This document shows positions 28,142-41,488 of a stretch of DNA of 64,000 nucleotides, piece after piece. This DNA comes from Thiobaca trueperi. Lineage in GTDB: Bacteria > Pseudomonadota > Gammaproteobacteria > Chromatiales > Chromatiaceae. Below the pieces are notes generated by a model. The model was not told the DNA's origin. It did no database searches and saw only the letters and a program-made list of their open reading frames with translations. The translations under genes and the position numbers were made by a program. Each line of letters begins with the position of its first letter. Within the stretch, counting starts at the first letter, position 1. The stretch lies in assembly GCF_004342175.1 (NCBI RefSeq), contig NZ_SMAO01000002.1, forward strand, positions 496,001 through 560,000, written 5' to 3'.

Positions 28142-28597
28142 ATGGAATGGTCAAGCGTCATCGCCAACCCGTATCTAAAAGATCTTCCGTTCAAGATCGA
28201 GCTCAACAAATGGGGCAAAATTCTAATGAGTCCTGCCAGCAACCGGAATGGCAGCCTTCAATATGAAATCGGCGCCTACATCGACAAACATCAAGGCAAT
28301 GGAAAAATCATCATGGAATGCTCGATTAAAACGAGCGACGGAGTGAAGGTGGTCGATGTTGCTTGGGCGTCGGACGAATTTATCGAGCAATTCGGCTACG
28401 ACACGCCTTACACCAAAGCACCTGAAATCTGCGTCGAGATCACCTCGCCATCCAATTCCAAGGCCGAGATCGAGGAAAAAACCGCACTCTACCTTGCGGC
28501 AGGGGCGCAAGAGGTCTGGATTCTCGATGAACGCGGCATCATCGCCTATTTTGCGCATGAGGGGGCGATTCCGCACAGCCGGGCAATACAAGACTGA
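28142..28597 (+). CDS. Uma2-family (DUF820) predicted restriction-like nuclease
   Basis: This 151-residue protein has a PD-(D/E)XK fold signature: [10 protein letters not shown], then [35 protein letters not shown], giving the D...E-x-K type active site. Uma2 proteins are short, numerous in cyanobacteria and purple bacteria, and of unclear role. It is slightly shorter than the usual 180-200 residues but has both core motifs, so it is likely intact. GAAGG lies before the ATG. Base usage is less GC-rich than in its neighbours. Confidence 0.85.
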   Translation: MEWSSVIANPYLKDLPFKIELNKWGKILMSPASNRNGSLQYEIGAYIDKHQGNGKIIMECSIKTSDGVKVVDVAWASDEFIEQFGYDTPYTKAPEICVEITSPSNSKAEIEEKTALYLAAGAQEVWILDERGIIAYFAHEGAIPHSRAIQD

Positions 28598-28689
28598 TAT
28601 TGCAATGCAGCATGTGGCGTATCGGGGAGGTGGGCGCTAGAATTGTCGGCTGTCCCACACCACAAGCAGCCACGCCAACGGAGCCCTCG

Positions 28690-31350
<2,661 letters not shown>

Positions 31351-31353
<3 letters not shown>

Positions 31354-31380
31354 ATTTTTGACTTGCCAGTCAAAAATTTA
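31351..31380 (+). terminator. Perfect AT-rich palindrome at the acnA stop
   Basis: TAAATTTTTGACT-TGCC-AGTCAAAAATTTA, a 13-bp perfect stem starting at the stop codon. It probably ends or protects the transcript. Confidence 0.55.
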
Positions 31381-31391
31381 AGACTGTAAAT

Positions 31392-31423
31392 CCTGTAGGG
31401 GCGATTTAAATCGCCCCTACAGG
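31392..31423. repeat. 32-bp perfect palindrome
   Basis: CCTGTAGGGGCGATTT followed by its exact reverse complement. GTAGGGGCGA...TCGCCCCTAC palindromes of this type occur as dispersed intergenic repeats in several bacteria. Only this copy was noticed here. Confidence 0.6.
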
Positions 31424-31507
31424 CTGAAACGGGATAACTGATCGTCACGATACCTGAGGTGTCGGTTAGTGGTGAATAGCAAATCGAACATCCCGTCCAT
31501 CCCATGA

Positions 31508-32899
<1,392 letters not shown>

Positions 32900-32940
32900 A
32901 TCGATAGAAGTGCTTGGCGCATCCATGCCGGCAGTGGAAT

Positions 32941-32979
32941 AATAAAAAAGGCCGGCCATGCGCTAACATGGCCGGCCTT
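32941..32979 (-). terminator. Rho-independent terminator of the OmpA-family gene, possibly bidirectional
   Basis: AAGGCCGGCCATG / CATGGCCGGCCTT, a 13-bp stem with a 6-nt loop. On the minus strand it is followed by a TTTTTTATT tract, a classic terminator for the gene at 33075. It may also end purB from the other side. Confidence 0.8.
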
Positions 32980-33022
32980 CCCATAAGCCACAGTCGGGGG
33001 GGGTGAGGCTTATCGGACCCTG

Positions 33023-33052
33023 CCGCGCCGGTTGTCGACACAACCGGCGCGG
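33023..33052. terminator. Second hairpin between purB and the OmpA-family gene
   Basis: CCGCGCCGGTTGT-CGAC-ACAACCGGCGCGG, a perfect 13-bp stem just past the stop of the ompA-like gene. No U tract on either strand. Confidence 0.5.
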
Positions 33053-33074
33053 ATTTACTTCTGAGCCCTGAAAA

Positions 33075-33662
33075 TCAGCCGCCGTACTCGGCGTTGATCT
33101 TCACGCGGCGCTGTTCGACGGCGAAGATGTCGTACTCGGGCAGCATCTCACGCTTGCCACGGCTTTCGACAGACGTGATGTCGCTCGGCGAGATGCCTTT
33201 GCTGACCATATAATCGCGGACCGTTTCGGCGCGACGCTGGCCGAGTGCCATGTTATAGGCATCGGAACCCTTGGCGTCGGTGTGGCCGGTCAGCGAGATC
33301 TGCTCGCGCACCGGGGTTTCCTTGACCTGGGCGATGTAGTCGTCGAGACGACGCAGCTCGTTGTCGTTGACGATGTTTTCGAGACGGTATTTATCGAATT
33401 CGAAGTTCAGACGAACGATGAATTCCTTGGGCACGGCGGCCACCGGAGCAGCCACACAGGGCTCCAGTTCGCCCGAGCCATGGAGGCTCTGCCAGCACTC
33501 GCCGTAGTTCGTCACCCAGGCCTGCCCTTCCGGCTGGGCGGACCAGAAATGCTCGTTGTTGTAGTCACTGGCGGCATTGGCGAGCGGTGCAGACAGGGCG
33601 AAGGCCACCGCGAACGGAGCAGCCAGCGAGGCCAGGCGTGAGGTGTGGTTCTGTTTGCGCAT
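33075..33662 (-). CDS. OmpA-family outer-membrane/peptidoglycan-associated protein
   Basis: This 195-residue protein has a signal peptide (residues 1-30, ending PLANA) and a short region with two cysteines (GECWQSLHGSGELEPC). A C-terminal OmpA-like domain (FEFDKYRLENI...TGHTDAKGSDAYNMALGQRRAETVRDYMVSKGI) binds peptidoglycan. There is no N-terminal beta-barrel and no lipobox, so it is probably periplasmic or tethered by other means. AGGAA precedes the ATG. A strong terminator follows. Confidence 0.88.
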   Translation of the reverse strand: MRKQNHTSRLASLAAPFAVAFALSAPLANAASDYNNEHFWSAQPEGQAWVTNYGECWQSLHGSGELEPCVAAPVAAVPKEFIVRLNFEFDKYRLENIVNDNELRRLDDYIAQVKETPVREQISLTGHTDAKGSDAYNMALGQRRAETVRDYMVSKGISPSDITSVESRGKREMLPEYDIFAVEQRRVKINAEYGG

Positions 33663-33940
33663 CGTTTGTTTCCTGTTCAGGTGGATGGAGATGATCGGAT
33701 TGGGAACCTTCGTTGAAAGCCGAAGCAGTCGTCAGTAAAAAACAACAAATCGGTGTTTTCTTTCGCTCACGCCACGAATGCGCCTCCCGAAGCTTGTTTT
33801 GAAGTCTCAATGGCACACAGGTGACGGTCGAAGGGCCGCACTTGGAACGCAGACATTTTAGCCCACTACAGGAGCAAAAGTGCAACTTTTTTCTATGTTC
33901 GCAGCGTATTTACAACGACTGTTTTGAAGATGCAACATTC
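33663..33940. other. 278-bp divergent intergenic region
   Basis: This lies between the OmpA-family gene and the DUF7931-like gene. It is moderately AT-rich, with no repeat family and no clear hairpin. Promoters for both genes must lie here, but no convincing box pair was found by eye. Confidence 0.5.
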
Positions 33941-34462
33941 ATGTCTGAATTGATCTTTGCAGAAGACCCCGTACTCGGTGCGTCATCCGGTCCCCTGACG
34001 CTGGATCGCCGCGCCCTTGTGCGGGAGGCGGGCGTGCGCATGGCCAGTCAGGCGCGGCGCGAGCTGTTGCTGTTCAGTCGCGCGCTCGACCCTGATCTCT
34101 ACGATCAGGCGCCATTTCTCAGCGCCGTGCAGCGCCTCGCGCTGGCGCGCCCGGGTCTGTCCGTGCGCGTCCTGCTGTGCGATCCGCGCAGCGCCAGCCA
34201 GGGCGGACACCGGCTGATCGAGCTGGCGCGCCGCCTGACCTCCCGGATCGCGATTCGCTGCGTCGGCGCGGACGATCAGGATCGCCCCGACGCCTTTCTG
34301 ATTGCCGACGAGCGCGGCTACATTCACCGTCGTCTTGCCGCCACCATGGAGGCTGTCGTCGATTTCAACAACCCCAGCGAGGCGCGCCGTCTGCGCTCCG
34401 CTTTCGAACAGATCTGGGAGCGCAGCGATGTCGCCCCCGAACTGAGCCGGCTGTATCTGTGA
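33941..34462 (+). CDS. Phospholipase D-like/DUF7931-type protein, function unknown
   Basis: This 173-residue protein resembles the C-terminal DUF7931 region found behind GNAT acetyltransferases in gammaproteobacteria. RRELLLFSRALDPDLYDQAPFLSAVQRLALA, VRVLLCDPRSASQGGHRLIELARRL and VDFNNPSEARRLRSAFEQIWERS have the layout of half a PLD-type fold, but no HKD motif is present, so catalysis is doubtful. The start MSELIFAEDP was chosen by position; the longer frame is AT-rich and unlike protein. It ends in a GTGA overlap with the hydrolase gene. Confidence 0.6.
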   Translation: MSELIFAEDPVLGASSGPLTLDRRALVREAGVRMASQARRELLLFSRALDPDLYDQAPFLSAVQRLALARPGLSVRVLLCDPRSASQGGHRLIELARRLTSRIAIRCVGADDQDRPDAFLIADERGYIHRRLAATMEAVVDFNNPSEARRLRSAFEQIWERSDVAPELSRLYL

Positions 34463-35673
34463 ACAGACATTCTCGATCCATGCGATCCGCCACCTTTCGC
34501 CAACCCCGCCGCTCCCGCCCGGCACGCTGGCGCCATCCCTCGCTGCTGGCACTGCTGACTCTGATCAGCGCGGTCGCGCTCTGGACCTGGTGGGCTGAAG
34601 ACCATCCGCAGGAGGAACGCGAATTACGGGTGGTGGTGCACGACCAGCTCCTGGCCTGGTTTCCTGATGCCATGACGCCCAACAACGATGGCTGGCATGG
34701 TCTGGCGCTGCGGATTGCGGCGCCAGCGTCAAAGAAACCGCGCATCGTCCTGGTACATGGTCTGGATGAGCCGGGCAGCATCTGGCATGACCTCATTCCG
34801 GTTCTGGACACTGCCGGTTTCGAGGTCTGGGAGTTTCGCTATCCGAATGATCAGGGCATCGACCGCAGCGTCGCCTATCTCGCCGAACACTGGCCGACAC
34901 TCCCGGCTGACCGCCCGGCCATTTTCGTCGGACACAGCATGGGTGGACTGGTAATTCGTGATTTCGTCTCGCGCTGGCGGCATCCGGTGGCTGGATCGGC
35001 CCAGGTGGCGGGTGCGCCCATCCTCGGCGCCGTGCTCATCGGCACCCCGAATCAGGGCTCGGAATGGGCCCGACTGCGCATCTGGCTCGAATTGCGCGAT
35101 CAGTTGCTTGAAGAGCGCGATCGTCGTTTCTCGCTCTTTGCCGCGCTGCGCGACGGGACCGGCGAGGCCAAGATTGATCTGCGTCCAGGGAGCGATTATC
35201 TCACCGCGCTCAACGCCGTTCCCTGGCCGACAACCATTCCCATCCAATTGATTGGTGGCGTCCTGCTGGAGCCGCCGCTGGCGATGACGCAGAGTGTTGC
35301 AGAAATGTCACAATCAGCGCCGACACTGGAGCTGCGCGAGAAATTTGCGACCTGGTGGTCCGGGATCGGCGAGGGACTGGGTGATGGCGTCGTTACCCTT
35401 GCCTCGCTCAGTCTCCCGAACACGCCTCCGCCGCTGGTCATGCAGGCATCGCATCGCGGCATGCTGCTCAGGCTGCTGCCGAACGATCCCGAACCGCCTG
35501 CGATCCGGCCGCTGCTGCAAACGCTTGAGGGATGGAGCGGCGGCGGCGAAAGCGGTGCGGTGGATGTTGCAGCACAGTCCGGCCCCGCGTTGAGCGATGC
35601 GCCCCGGCTGCCTGATCAAACCGCCGAGCCGGTCGGATCGAACCCGATCCGACCTTCAGTAATCGCCAATTAA
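34459..35673 (+). CDS. Membrane-anchored alpha/beta hydrolase (lipase-like)
   Basis: This 404-residue protein starts from a GTG that overlaps the previous stop (GTGA); an ATG 21 bp further is possible. An N-terminal hydrophobic segment (SLLALLTLISAVALWTWW) would anchor it with the enzyme in the periplasm. IVLVHGLDEPGSIW is the oxyanion-hole strand and FVGHSMGGLVI the nucleophile elbow. GTPNQGSEWARL recalls PGAP1/triacylglycerol-lipase-like hydrolases. GDGVVTLAS may hold the acid and QASHRGML the His. The substrate is unknown. Confidence 0.8.
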   Translation: MNRHSRSMRSATFRQPRRSRPARWRHPSLLALLTLISAVALWTWWAEDHPQEERELRVVVHDQLLAWFPDAMTPNNDGWHGLALRIAAPASKKPRIVLVHGLDEPGSIWHDLIPVLDTAGFEVWEFRYPNDQGIDRSVAYLAEHWPTLPADRPAIFVGHSMGGLVIRDFVSRWRHPVAGSAQVAGAPILGAVLIGTPNQGSEWARLRIWLELRDQLLEERDRRFSLFAALRDGTGEAKIDLRPGSDYLTALNAVPWPTTIPIQLIGGVLLEPPLAMTQSVAEMSQSAPTLELREKFATWWSGIGEGLGDGVVTLASLSLPNTPPPLVMQASHRGMLLRLLPNDPEPPAIRPLLQTLEGWSGGGESGAVDVAAQSGPALSDAPRLPDQTAEPVGSNPIRPSVIAN

Positions 35674-35714
35674 GGCGCACAACCGGGGTTGAGCTCAGGT
35701 CTCGGGAGGATTGC

Positions 35715-36836
35715 TTAACGCACCCGCTGTGCGGCCCGGCCGGAATCCAGGGCATCACGGACACGGTCGGCGGCAACGGTCAGCGAGCTCTCGCGTCCGA
35801 GGTGCCAGAGGATGAGCGCGCCAGCGTAGACGAGGCTGTCGTAAGTCGGCCCCGGCTCGCCCTGCAGGGCAGCCAGACCGGCCTGAGCGGCGGCGCGGGC
35901 GGTCGCCGCGACATCCACGGTGATGGCGATTTCGTCGCCGGGACGGGTGGTCTGAGGGATGTCCCTGGGAAGGGGCACGGCACGAATCGCCTGTTCGATG
36001 CCCAGCTCGACCGGATCGATCTCGAAGGGTTGTTCCTCGGCATGGTGCTGATAGTTGTAACAGATGCCCTTTTGTCGCAGCGAGGGAATGACGCCACCCT
36101 CGACGCCGCGCACCAGCAGCGCCGAATCGAATCCGGCATGGCGGGCGAGCAGGGCATAGATGCGCGGGTAGGCCGTGTGAACATAGCCGGTCACCAGATG
36201 GGTCTGACGGCGACCGTGGATGGGCCGTGCCAGTACCTCTGTGGTCGTGATCGCCTGACGCTTGACGATGGCGGTGCGCAGATCGACCAGATTGTGCAGC
36301 GGCGCGCAGAAGGCCCGTTGATCGACATAGCTCCAGCCGAGCGCCGGATCGGCCAGCCGGTCAGCGGCTTCGACCGGGCTCAGATCGACCGGCACCCCGG
36401 CGGCCTCCAGCACATGACGATGGGTAACGCCGAACTTCGGCCCCACGGCATGTGCGCCCTGGCTGATCGCCGCCACGCCGCACTCGGCCAGCAGCGGCAT
36501 CAGGAAGGGCGCGGCGGGCAGACAGCGGTTGTAGCCATCATAGGGATCGGCAATATCGACCACCTCATCGACTGCTGCCACGACATGCCCCGTGACCTCG
36601 CGGATGGCGTCCAGGATGCCTTTGAATTCTTCGTCGGTCTCGCGCTTCATGCGCAGCGCGATCAGAAAGATGCCGGCCTGCACCGGATCGACCTGATGGT
36701 CAAGGATGGCGCGCATTCCGGCGCGCGCTTCGGCCAGCGAGATGTCTTTGGACTGCTCGGGACCGGTCGCGATGCGCTGGATGATCGAACGCATCTGGAT
36801 TTGGATGTCGTCATGGGTCGCTGTCGTGTCGATCAT
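35715..36836 (-). CDS. Anthranilate phosphoribosyltransferase-like protein (TrpD2/YbiB family)
   Basis: This 373-residue glycosyltransferase family 3-type protein has an N-terminal helical domain (SLAEARAGMRAILDHQVDPVQAGIFLIALRMK) and a second domain with GAHAVGPKFGVTHRHVLEAAGV. The GTGGD phosphoribosyl-pyrophosphate loop of true TrpD is replaced by DIADPYDGYNR, so tryptophan synthesis is unlikely; TrpD2 proteins bind nucleic acid in E. coli. GGAGG precedes the ATG. It is divergent from the LysE-family gene. Confidence 0.75.
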   Translation of the reverse strand: MIDTTATHDDIQIQMRSIIQRIATGPEQSKDISLAEARAGMRAILDHQVDPVQAGIFLIALRMKRETDEEFKGILDAIREVTGHVVAAVDEVVDIADPYDGYNRCLPAAPFLMPLLAECGVAAISQGAHAVGPKFGVTHRHVLEAAGVPVDLSPVEAADRLADPALGWSYVDQRAFCAPLHNLVDLRTAIVKRQAITTTEVLARPIHGRRQTHLVTGYVHTAYPRIYALLARHAGFDSALLVRGVEGGVIPSLRQKGICYNYQHHAEEQPFEIDPVELGIEQAIRAVPLPRDIPQTTRPGDEIAITVDVAATARAAAQAGLAALQGEPGPTYDSLVYAGALILWHLGRESSLTVAADRVRDALDSGRAAQRVR

Positions 36837-36925
36837 GGAATGTCCTCCAGGATGATGTGTTGCGATATGCGGAGCGAATGCGCCGAGTATCCTTCATTTA
36901 GACTTTGGTTAGCGAGGAGAGCGTC

Positions 36926-36958
36926 ATGACTGACCTGTTCGTGTACTCGGGATGTTGA
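36926..36958 (+). CDS. Possible 10-residue leader peptide before the LysE-family gene
   Basis: AGCGAGGAGAGCGTCATG has a very good ribosome site and opens [10 protein letters not shown], which stops at 36956-36958. The stop overlaps the ATG of the exporter gene (ATGTTGA), which itself lacks a Shine-Dalgarno sequence. Translation of the exporter may depend on this leader. A frameshift in the true start of the exporter is the alternative. Confidence 0.45.
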   Translation: MTDLFVYSGC

Positions 36959-37575
36959 GCTTTCTGGCGCTTGGCATCGTGCTGGGTCTGTCCGCCGGAC
37001 TCGCGCCCGGCCCTGTGCTCACGCTCGTCATCTCGGAGACGCTCCAGCATGGCGCACGCTCCGGGATGAAGGTGGCGATCGCGCCGCTGCTCACCGATGC
37101 GCCGCTCATCCTGCTGACCCTGGCGCTCCTGTCGCGGCTCACCGAGATCCATGGCGTGCTCGGGGTGCTGTCGCTGTTCGGCGGCAGTTTCGTGCTGTTT
37201 CTGGGCTGGCGCACGCTCGGCACCCAGGGAGTCCGACTCGATGATGAGGTACTGGAATCGCGCTCGCTGACCAAGGGCATGCTGGCCAATCTGCTGAGTC
37301 CGCATCCCTATCTCTTCTGGTCGAGCGTTGGTGCGCCAATCATGGCCAGCGCCATGAGCCAGAGTCTGGGCGCGCTCCTGGTGTTTCTGATCAGCTTCTA
37401 TGCCCTATTGGTTGGCGCGAAGATCGCGCTGGCGTTGCTGGTCGGGCGGTCGCGTGCCTTCATGAGTGGGCCTGTCTATCTCTACACCCTGCGCACGCTC
37501 GGTCTGGTCCTGATGATGCTGGGGCTGGTGCTCATGTATGAAGGATGCGTCTGGCTCGGCTGGGTTGATGGCTGA
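36952..37575 (+). CDS. LysE/RhtB-family amino-acid exporter
   Basis: This 207-residue inner-membrane protein has about six hydrophobic segments. The N-terminus [39 protein letters not shown] is the LysE-family signature (the GLSAGxxPGP loop), and [16 protein letters not shown] is the fourth-helix region. The family exports amino acids or other small metabolites; the substrate cannot be told. The start overlaps the end of a short leader reading frame. Confidence 0.88.
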   Translation: MLSFLALGIVLGLSAGLAPGPVLTLVISETLQHGARSGMKVAIAPLLTDAPLILLTLALLSRLTEIHGVLGVLSLFGGSFVLFLGWRTLGTQGVRLDDEVLESRSLTKGMLANLLSPHPYLFWSSVGAPIMASAMSQSLGALLVFLISFYALLVGAKIALALLVGRSRAFMSGPVYLYTLRTLGLVLMMLGLVLMYEGCVWLGWVDG

Positions 37576-37670
37576 CATCAGAGATTGAACGAACACGCGG
37601 CTCAACCGTCAGACGTTCACAATCGCTTTGTATCGTGTTCCGACGCATTTTTCACAGGAGAAGACCGCCG

Positions 37671-40049
37671 ATGACGACTGACATCACGCCTGCCCCACTC
37701 TCGCCCGACCAGCTCGACCGGATCGACGCCTACTGGCGCGCCTGTAACTATCTGGCGGTCGGCATGATCTATCTGCGCGACAACCCGCTGCTGCGTGAAC
37801 CATTGCGCGAAGAGCATCTGAAAAACCGGCTGCTGGGTCATTGGGGCGCGAGTCCCGGACTCTCCTTCATGTATGTCCATCTCAACCGGATCATCCGCGA
37901 GCGCGATCAGGAGGCGATCTTCCTCGCCGGTCCCGGCCACGGTGCGCCGGGCGTGCTGGCGCCGGTCTATCTGGAGGGCACCTATTCCGAAATCTACCCC
38001 AACAAGAGCGAGGACGAGGAGGGCATGCGCGCCTTCTTCAAGCAATTCTCCTTCCCCGGTGGCATCGGTTCGCACTGCACGCCCGAGACCCCGGGTTCCA
38101 TCCATGAGGGCGGCGAGCTGGGTTATTCGATCTCGCATGCCTTCGGCGCGGCCTTCGACAATCCGAACCTGTTGGTCGCGGTGGCGGTCGGCGATGGTGA
38201 GGCCGAGACCGGCCCGCTCGCCACTTCCTGGCATTCGAGCAAGTTCCTCAATCCCATCCGCGATGGGGCGGTGCTGCCGATCCTGCATCTCAACGGCTAC
38301 AAGATCAACAATCCCACCCTCTTGTCCCGCATCCCCAACTCTGAACTGGCCGATCTCATGCGCGGCTACGGCTGGACGCCGCATTTCGTCGAAGGCGACG
38401 ACCCGCTGACGCTGCATCAGACGATGGCTGCGACCCTGGATGTCTGTCACGATCAGATCCGCGCCTTCCAGCAGGCTGCCCGCACCAGCGGTCAGGCCAG
38501 CCGTTGCCACTGGCCGATGATCGTGCTGCGCACGCCGAAGGGCTGGACCGGTCCTGAATCTGTCGATGGCAAAAAGGTCGAAGGCTTCTGGCGTGCTCAT
38601 CAGGTGCCGCTGTCCGGGATGCACAACAACCCGGCACATCTCAAACAGCTTGAGGATTGGATGCGCAGCTACCGGCCCAACGAGCTGTTCGACGCGCAGG
38701 GCCGGCTGATCCCTGAGCTGAAGGCGCTCGCGCCGACCGGGACGCGCCGCATGAGTGCCAGTCCGCACGCCAACGGCGGTCTGCTGCGCCGCGCGCTGCG
38801 GATGCCGGACTTTCGCGACTATGCGCTGGACCTGCCGCAGCCCGGCAAGGTTCACGCGATGAACACCAAGCCGACCGGCGCGCTGCTGCGCGATGTCATG
38901 GCGCGCAATATGGACAACTTCCGGGTCTTCGGCCCGGACGAGAACAGCTCCAACAAGCTCGATGACATCTATACGGTCAGCAAAAAGCTCTGGCTGTGCG
39001 ACTATCTGCCCGAGGACGCCGACGGTGGCGAACTTGCACCCGACGGGCGCGTGCTCGAAATGCTCTCCGAGCACACCCTGGAAGGCTGGTACGAAGGCTA
39101 TATCCTGACCGGTCGGCATGGCTTCTTCGCCACCTATGAAGCCTTTGTCCATGTCATCGACAGCATGTACAACCAGCACGCCAAATGGCTGGCGATCTGC
39201 GAGGAGATCCCCTGGCGGGCGCGCATCTCCTCGCTCAACCTGCTGATCACCTCGACCGTCTGGCGGCAGGATCACAACGGTTTCACCCATCAGGATCCGG
39301 GCTTTCTCGATGTGGTGGTGAACAAAAACCCCGCCGTGACCCGCATCTATCTGCCGCCCGATGTCAACACCCTGCTCTCGACGGTCAACCATTGTCTGCG
39401 CAGCCGCGACAACATCAACGTCATCGTCGCCGACAAGCAGAGCCATCTCCAGTATCTCGACATGGACGCCGCCATCAAGCACTGCACGAAGGGCATCGGC
39501 ATCTGGGATTGGGCGAGCAATGATCAGGGCTCGGAACCGGATGCGGTGCTGGTCGGCTGCGGCGACATCCCGACCAAGGAGGCGCTGGCCGCGACCGCGC
39601 TGCTGCGCGAGCACTTTCCGGACATCAAAATCCGCTTCATCAATGTCGTGGATCTGTTCAAGCTCCAGCCAGCCGGCGAGCATCCGCACGGACTCTCCGA
39701 TGCCGATTTCGACAGCCTCTTCACCAAAGACAAGCCGATCATCTTCAATTTCCACGGCTATCCCTGGCTGGTGCATCGTCTGGCCTACCGGCGCACCAAT
39801 CACAAAAACCTGCATGTGCGCGGCTACAAAGAAAAAGGCAACATCAACACCCCGCTGGATCTCGCCATCGAAAACGAAATCGACCGCTTCAGCCTGGCGA
39901 TGGATGTCATCAACCGGGTACCGCGTTTGCAGGTGGCCGGGGCGCATGTGAAGGAGAAACTGCGCGACATGCAGATCGAATGCCGCCAGTACGCCTATGA
40001 GCACGGCATTGACAAACCGGAGGTGGATGATTGGATCTGGCCGTTCTGA
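37671..40049 (+). CDS. xfp: Xylulose-5-phosphate/fructose-6-phosphate phosphoketolase
   Basis: This thiamine-diphosphate enzyme splits xylulose-5-P (and usually fructose-6-P) with phosphate to acetyl-phosphate plus a shorter sugar phosphate. It has 792 residues, normal length. [55 protein letters not shown], the Th[20 protein letters not shown]-type loop (here [18 protein letters not shown]) and [20 protein letters not shown] are all present. AGGAG lies before the chosen ATG. No acetate kinase or phosphotransacetylase is adjacent. Confidence 0.96.
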   Translation: MTTDITPAPLSPDQLDRIDAYWRACNYLAVGMIYLRDNPLLREPLREEHLKNRLLGHWGASPGLSFMYVHLNRIIRERDQEAIFLAGPGHGAPGVLAPVYLEGTYSEIYPNKSEDEEGMRAFFKQFSFPGGIGSHCTPETPGSIHEGGELGYSISHAFGAAFDNPNLLVAVAVGDGEAETGPLATSWHSSKFLNPIRDGAVLPILHLNGYKINNPTLLSRIPNSELADLMRGYGWTPHFVEGDDPLTLHQTMAATLDVCHDQIRAFQQAARTSGQASRCHWPMIVLRTPKGWTGPESVDGKKVEGFWRAHQVPLSGMHNNPAHLKQLEDWMRSYRPNELFDAQGRLIPELKALAPTGTRRMSASPHANGGLLRRALRMPDFRDYALDLPQPGKVHAMNTKPTGALLRDVMARNMDNFRVFGPDENSSNKLDDIYTVSKKLWLCDYLPEDADGGELAPDGRVLEMLSEHTLEGWYEGYILTGRHGFFATYEAFVHVIDSMYNQHAKWLAICEEIPWRARISSLNLLITSTVWRQDHNGFTHQDPGFLDVVVNKNPAVTRIYLPPDVNTLLSTVNHCLRSRDNINVIVADKQSHLQYLDMDAAIKHCTKGIGIWDWASNDQGSEPDAVLVGCGDIPTKEALAATALLREHFPDIKIRFINVVDLFKLQPAGEHPHGLSDADFDSLFTKDKPIIFNFHGYPWLVHRLAYRRTNHKNLHVRGYKEKGNINTPLDLAIENEIDRFSLAMDVINRVPRLQVAGAHVKEKLRDMQIECRQYAYEHGIDKPEVDDWIWPF

Positions 40050-40072
40050 GCGGATGTGCCTGAACTGTTTGG

Positions 40073-40101
40073 GCCCGGCATGCTGATCCTTGCTGCCGGG
40101 C
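40073..40101 (+). terminator. Hairpin downstream of phosphoketolase
   Basis: GCCCGGCA, 13-nt loop, TGCCGGGC, 24 bp past the stop. No U tract. Confidence 0.45.
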
Positions 40102-40132
40102 AGGATGCTCTGAACGCCTCAAAAAGCGGGTC

Positions 40133-40138
40133 TATAAT
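40133..40138 (+). promoter_or_regulatory. Consensus -10 box TATAAT pointing at a 27-codon frame
   Basis: A perfect TATAAT with a weak -35 (CTGAAC) 17 bp upstream, on the + strand, followed by the small reading frame at 40177. It may be the old promoter of a gene lost when the polysaccharide cluster arrived. Confidence 0.4.
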
Positions 40139-40176
40139 TTCGCGGGACTTGATGCGTGTCCTCACAGGGGTGAGTG

Positions 40177-40260
40177 ATGATGGATCGTCAGATCCAGCGC
40201 AGCTCAGGCAACAGTGATTGGTTTATTTGCTGCGGTATTCGGATCGATTCAATTCATTAA
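40177..40260 (+). pseudogene. Possible 5' stub of a gene cut by the polysaccharide cluster
   Basis: AGGGGTGAG lies ahead of an ATG-ATG start and a 27-codon frame (MMDRQIQRSSGNSDWF...) that runs into the 3' end of the convergent glycosyltransferase. Promoter, ribosome site and a GC-rich beginning, ending where AT-rich sequence starts, suggest a truncated gene. It could also be a genuine tiny gene or chance. Confidence 0.35.
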
Positions 40261-41365
40261 TGATGGTCAGATATTTTTCGATCACAATACGCTCATCGAA
40301 CTCTTGCTCCATCTTCACCCGGCCTTTAAGCCCCATTATCTGTCGCTGATCTTCGCTCATCATCAGCATTTTTTCCATTTTGTCAGCCAGGTCTTCCGCA
40401 TTTCGAGGTTCGCAGAGGAGTCCCGTGACTCCATTTTCAACGGTGTCCCGGCATCCTATGCTATTGGTCGTGATAATGGGTTTGGCGGATGCGGCCGCTT
40501 CGAGCAGACTGCGCGGGGTGCCTTCTCTGTAATATGAGGGCAATACAATGCAATCCGCCGCTTCGATATAAGGTCTTACATCGTCCGTCTTTCCCAGATA
40601 ATCAATTATCCCTTCTGATTGCCATTGCTCTATCTTGGCTTGTGGAATGGCGGCAGGGTTAGTGACATCGAGTTGTCCGAGCAATAAAAAGCGTACATTT
40701 TTATGTCTTTTTTTCAGGTGCCTTGCCGCATCAATATACTCGCCAACACCCTTTTCCCACAGTAAACGCGCCAACAGCAAAAAAGTTATGCAATCCGGGC
40801 TGGCAGAGGGTCCAGTCGCTCTTAAGGTGATTTTGAATCTTATAAGATCAACGCCCGAGCCAGGCACTAAAATCGCTTGCGATGGCTTGACTAGTTTATT
40901 TTCCAAAAAAAATTCCAAGTCATCCTTGTTCTGAAAAAAAACATAAGGAGCCTGGAGCATTGAAAGGCGGTAGAGCCATTTCACTAAGTGCGTCAGGGGT
41001 GAGGGTCGGATGAATATTCGGCCGAGACCTGAGATATTGGGAACGATGCGATTTTCTGCTAGCAGGGTCGCCAGTCCGGCATAAATATTCCCTTTTGGGG
41101 TATTGCTCAGGACAAGATCGATTCGCTCGCGGCGCAATAGAGAAGCCAAACGCAATAAAGAGTGAAGTTCTCTGAATGGATTGAGCCCGTTTGCTGAAAC
41201 CTTAAATTCAAGGTGGCGAAACCCAGCGATCTCGTTTTTTTTTTCGTATCCGTCCCGGGGGCTGATTGCGATTACTTGGTGGTTATTGCTCTTGATGGCC
41301 TTCATCAGGCCCAGCCGGAAATTATATAGATACCAGCCGGTGTTGGAGAGGATAGCGATGCGCAT
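40223..41365 (-). CDS. Family 4-type glycosyltransferase
   Basis: This 380-residue GT-B enzyme begins MRIAILSNTGWYLYNFRLGLM, like many capsule and O-antigen glycosyltransferases. The C-terminal donor-binding region has LLLARLLWEKGVGEYIDAA, YLGKTDDVRPYIEAADCIVLPSYYREGTPRSLLEAAA with the E-x7-E type motif, and CRDTVENGVTGLLCEP. It transfers a sugar from an activated donor to a lipid-linked glycan on the cytoplasmic face; the sugar is unknown. It is the last gene of the cluster. The start is by similarity; no good ribosome site is seen. Confidence 0.85.
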   Translation of the reverse strand: MRIAILSNTGWYLYNFRLGLMKAIKSNNHQVIAISPRDGYEKKNEIAGFRHLEFKVSANGLNPFRELHSLLRLASLLRRERIDLVLSNTPKGNIYAGLATLLAENRIVPNISGLGRIFIRPSPLTHLVKWLYRLSMLQAPYVFFQNKDDLEFFLENKLVKPSQAILVPGSGVDLIRFKITLRATGPSASPDCITFLLLARLLWEKGVGEYIDAARHLKKRHKNVRFLLLGQLDVTNPAAIPQAKIEQWQSEGIIDYLGKTDDVRPYIEAADCIVLPSYYREGTPRSLLEAAASAKPIITTNSIGCRDTVENGVTGLLCEPRNAEDLADKMEKMLMMSEDQRQIMGLKGRVKMEQEFDERIVIEKYLTIINELNRSEYRSK

Positions 41366-41488
41366 GGAGCTAAATATTTTTTGCCGGTTTGGATTTGGCG
41401 ATAATCCCAACCCTAAAACTAAGCTGGTCAGAAAATAATCGGAGATTGTATTCGCTGTCATTAATACTATTTTTCACAATACAGATCC

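Noticed and set aside
35715-36836. Annotation as tryptophan-pathway trpD
   Set aside because: The phosphoribosyl-pyrophosphate GTGGD motif is missing and no trp genes are nearby.
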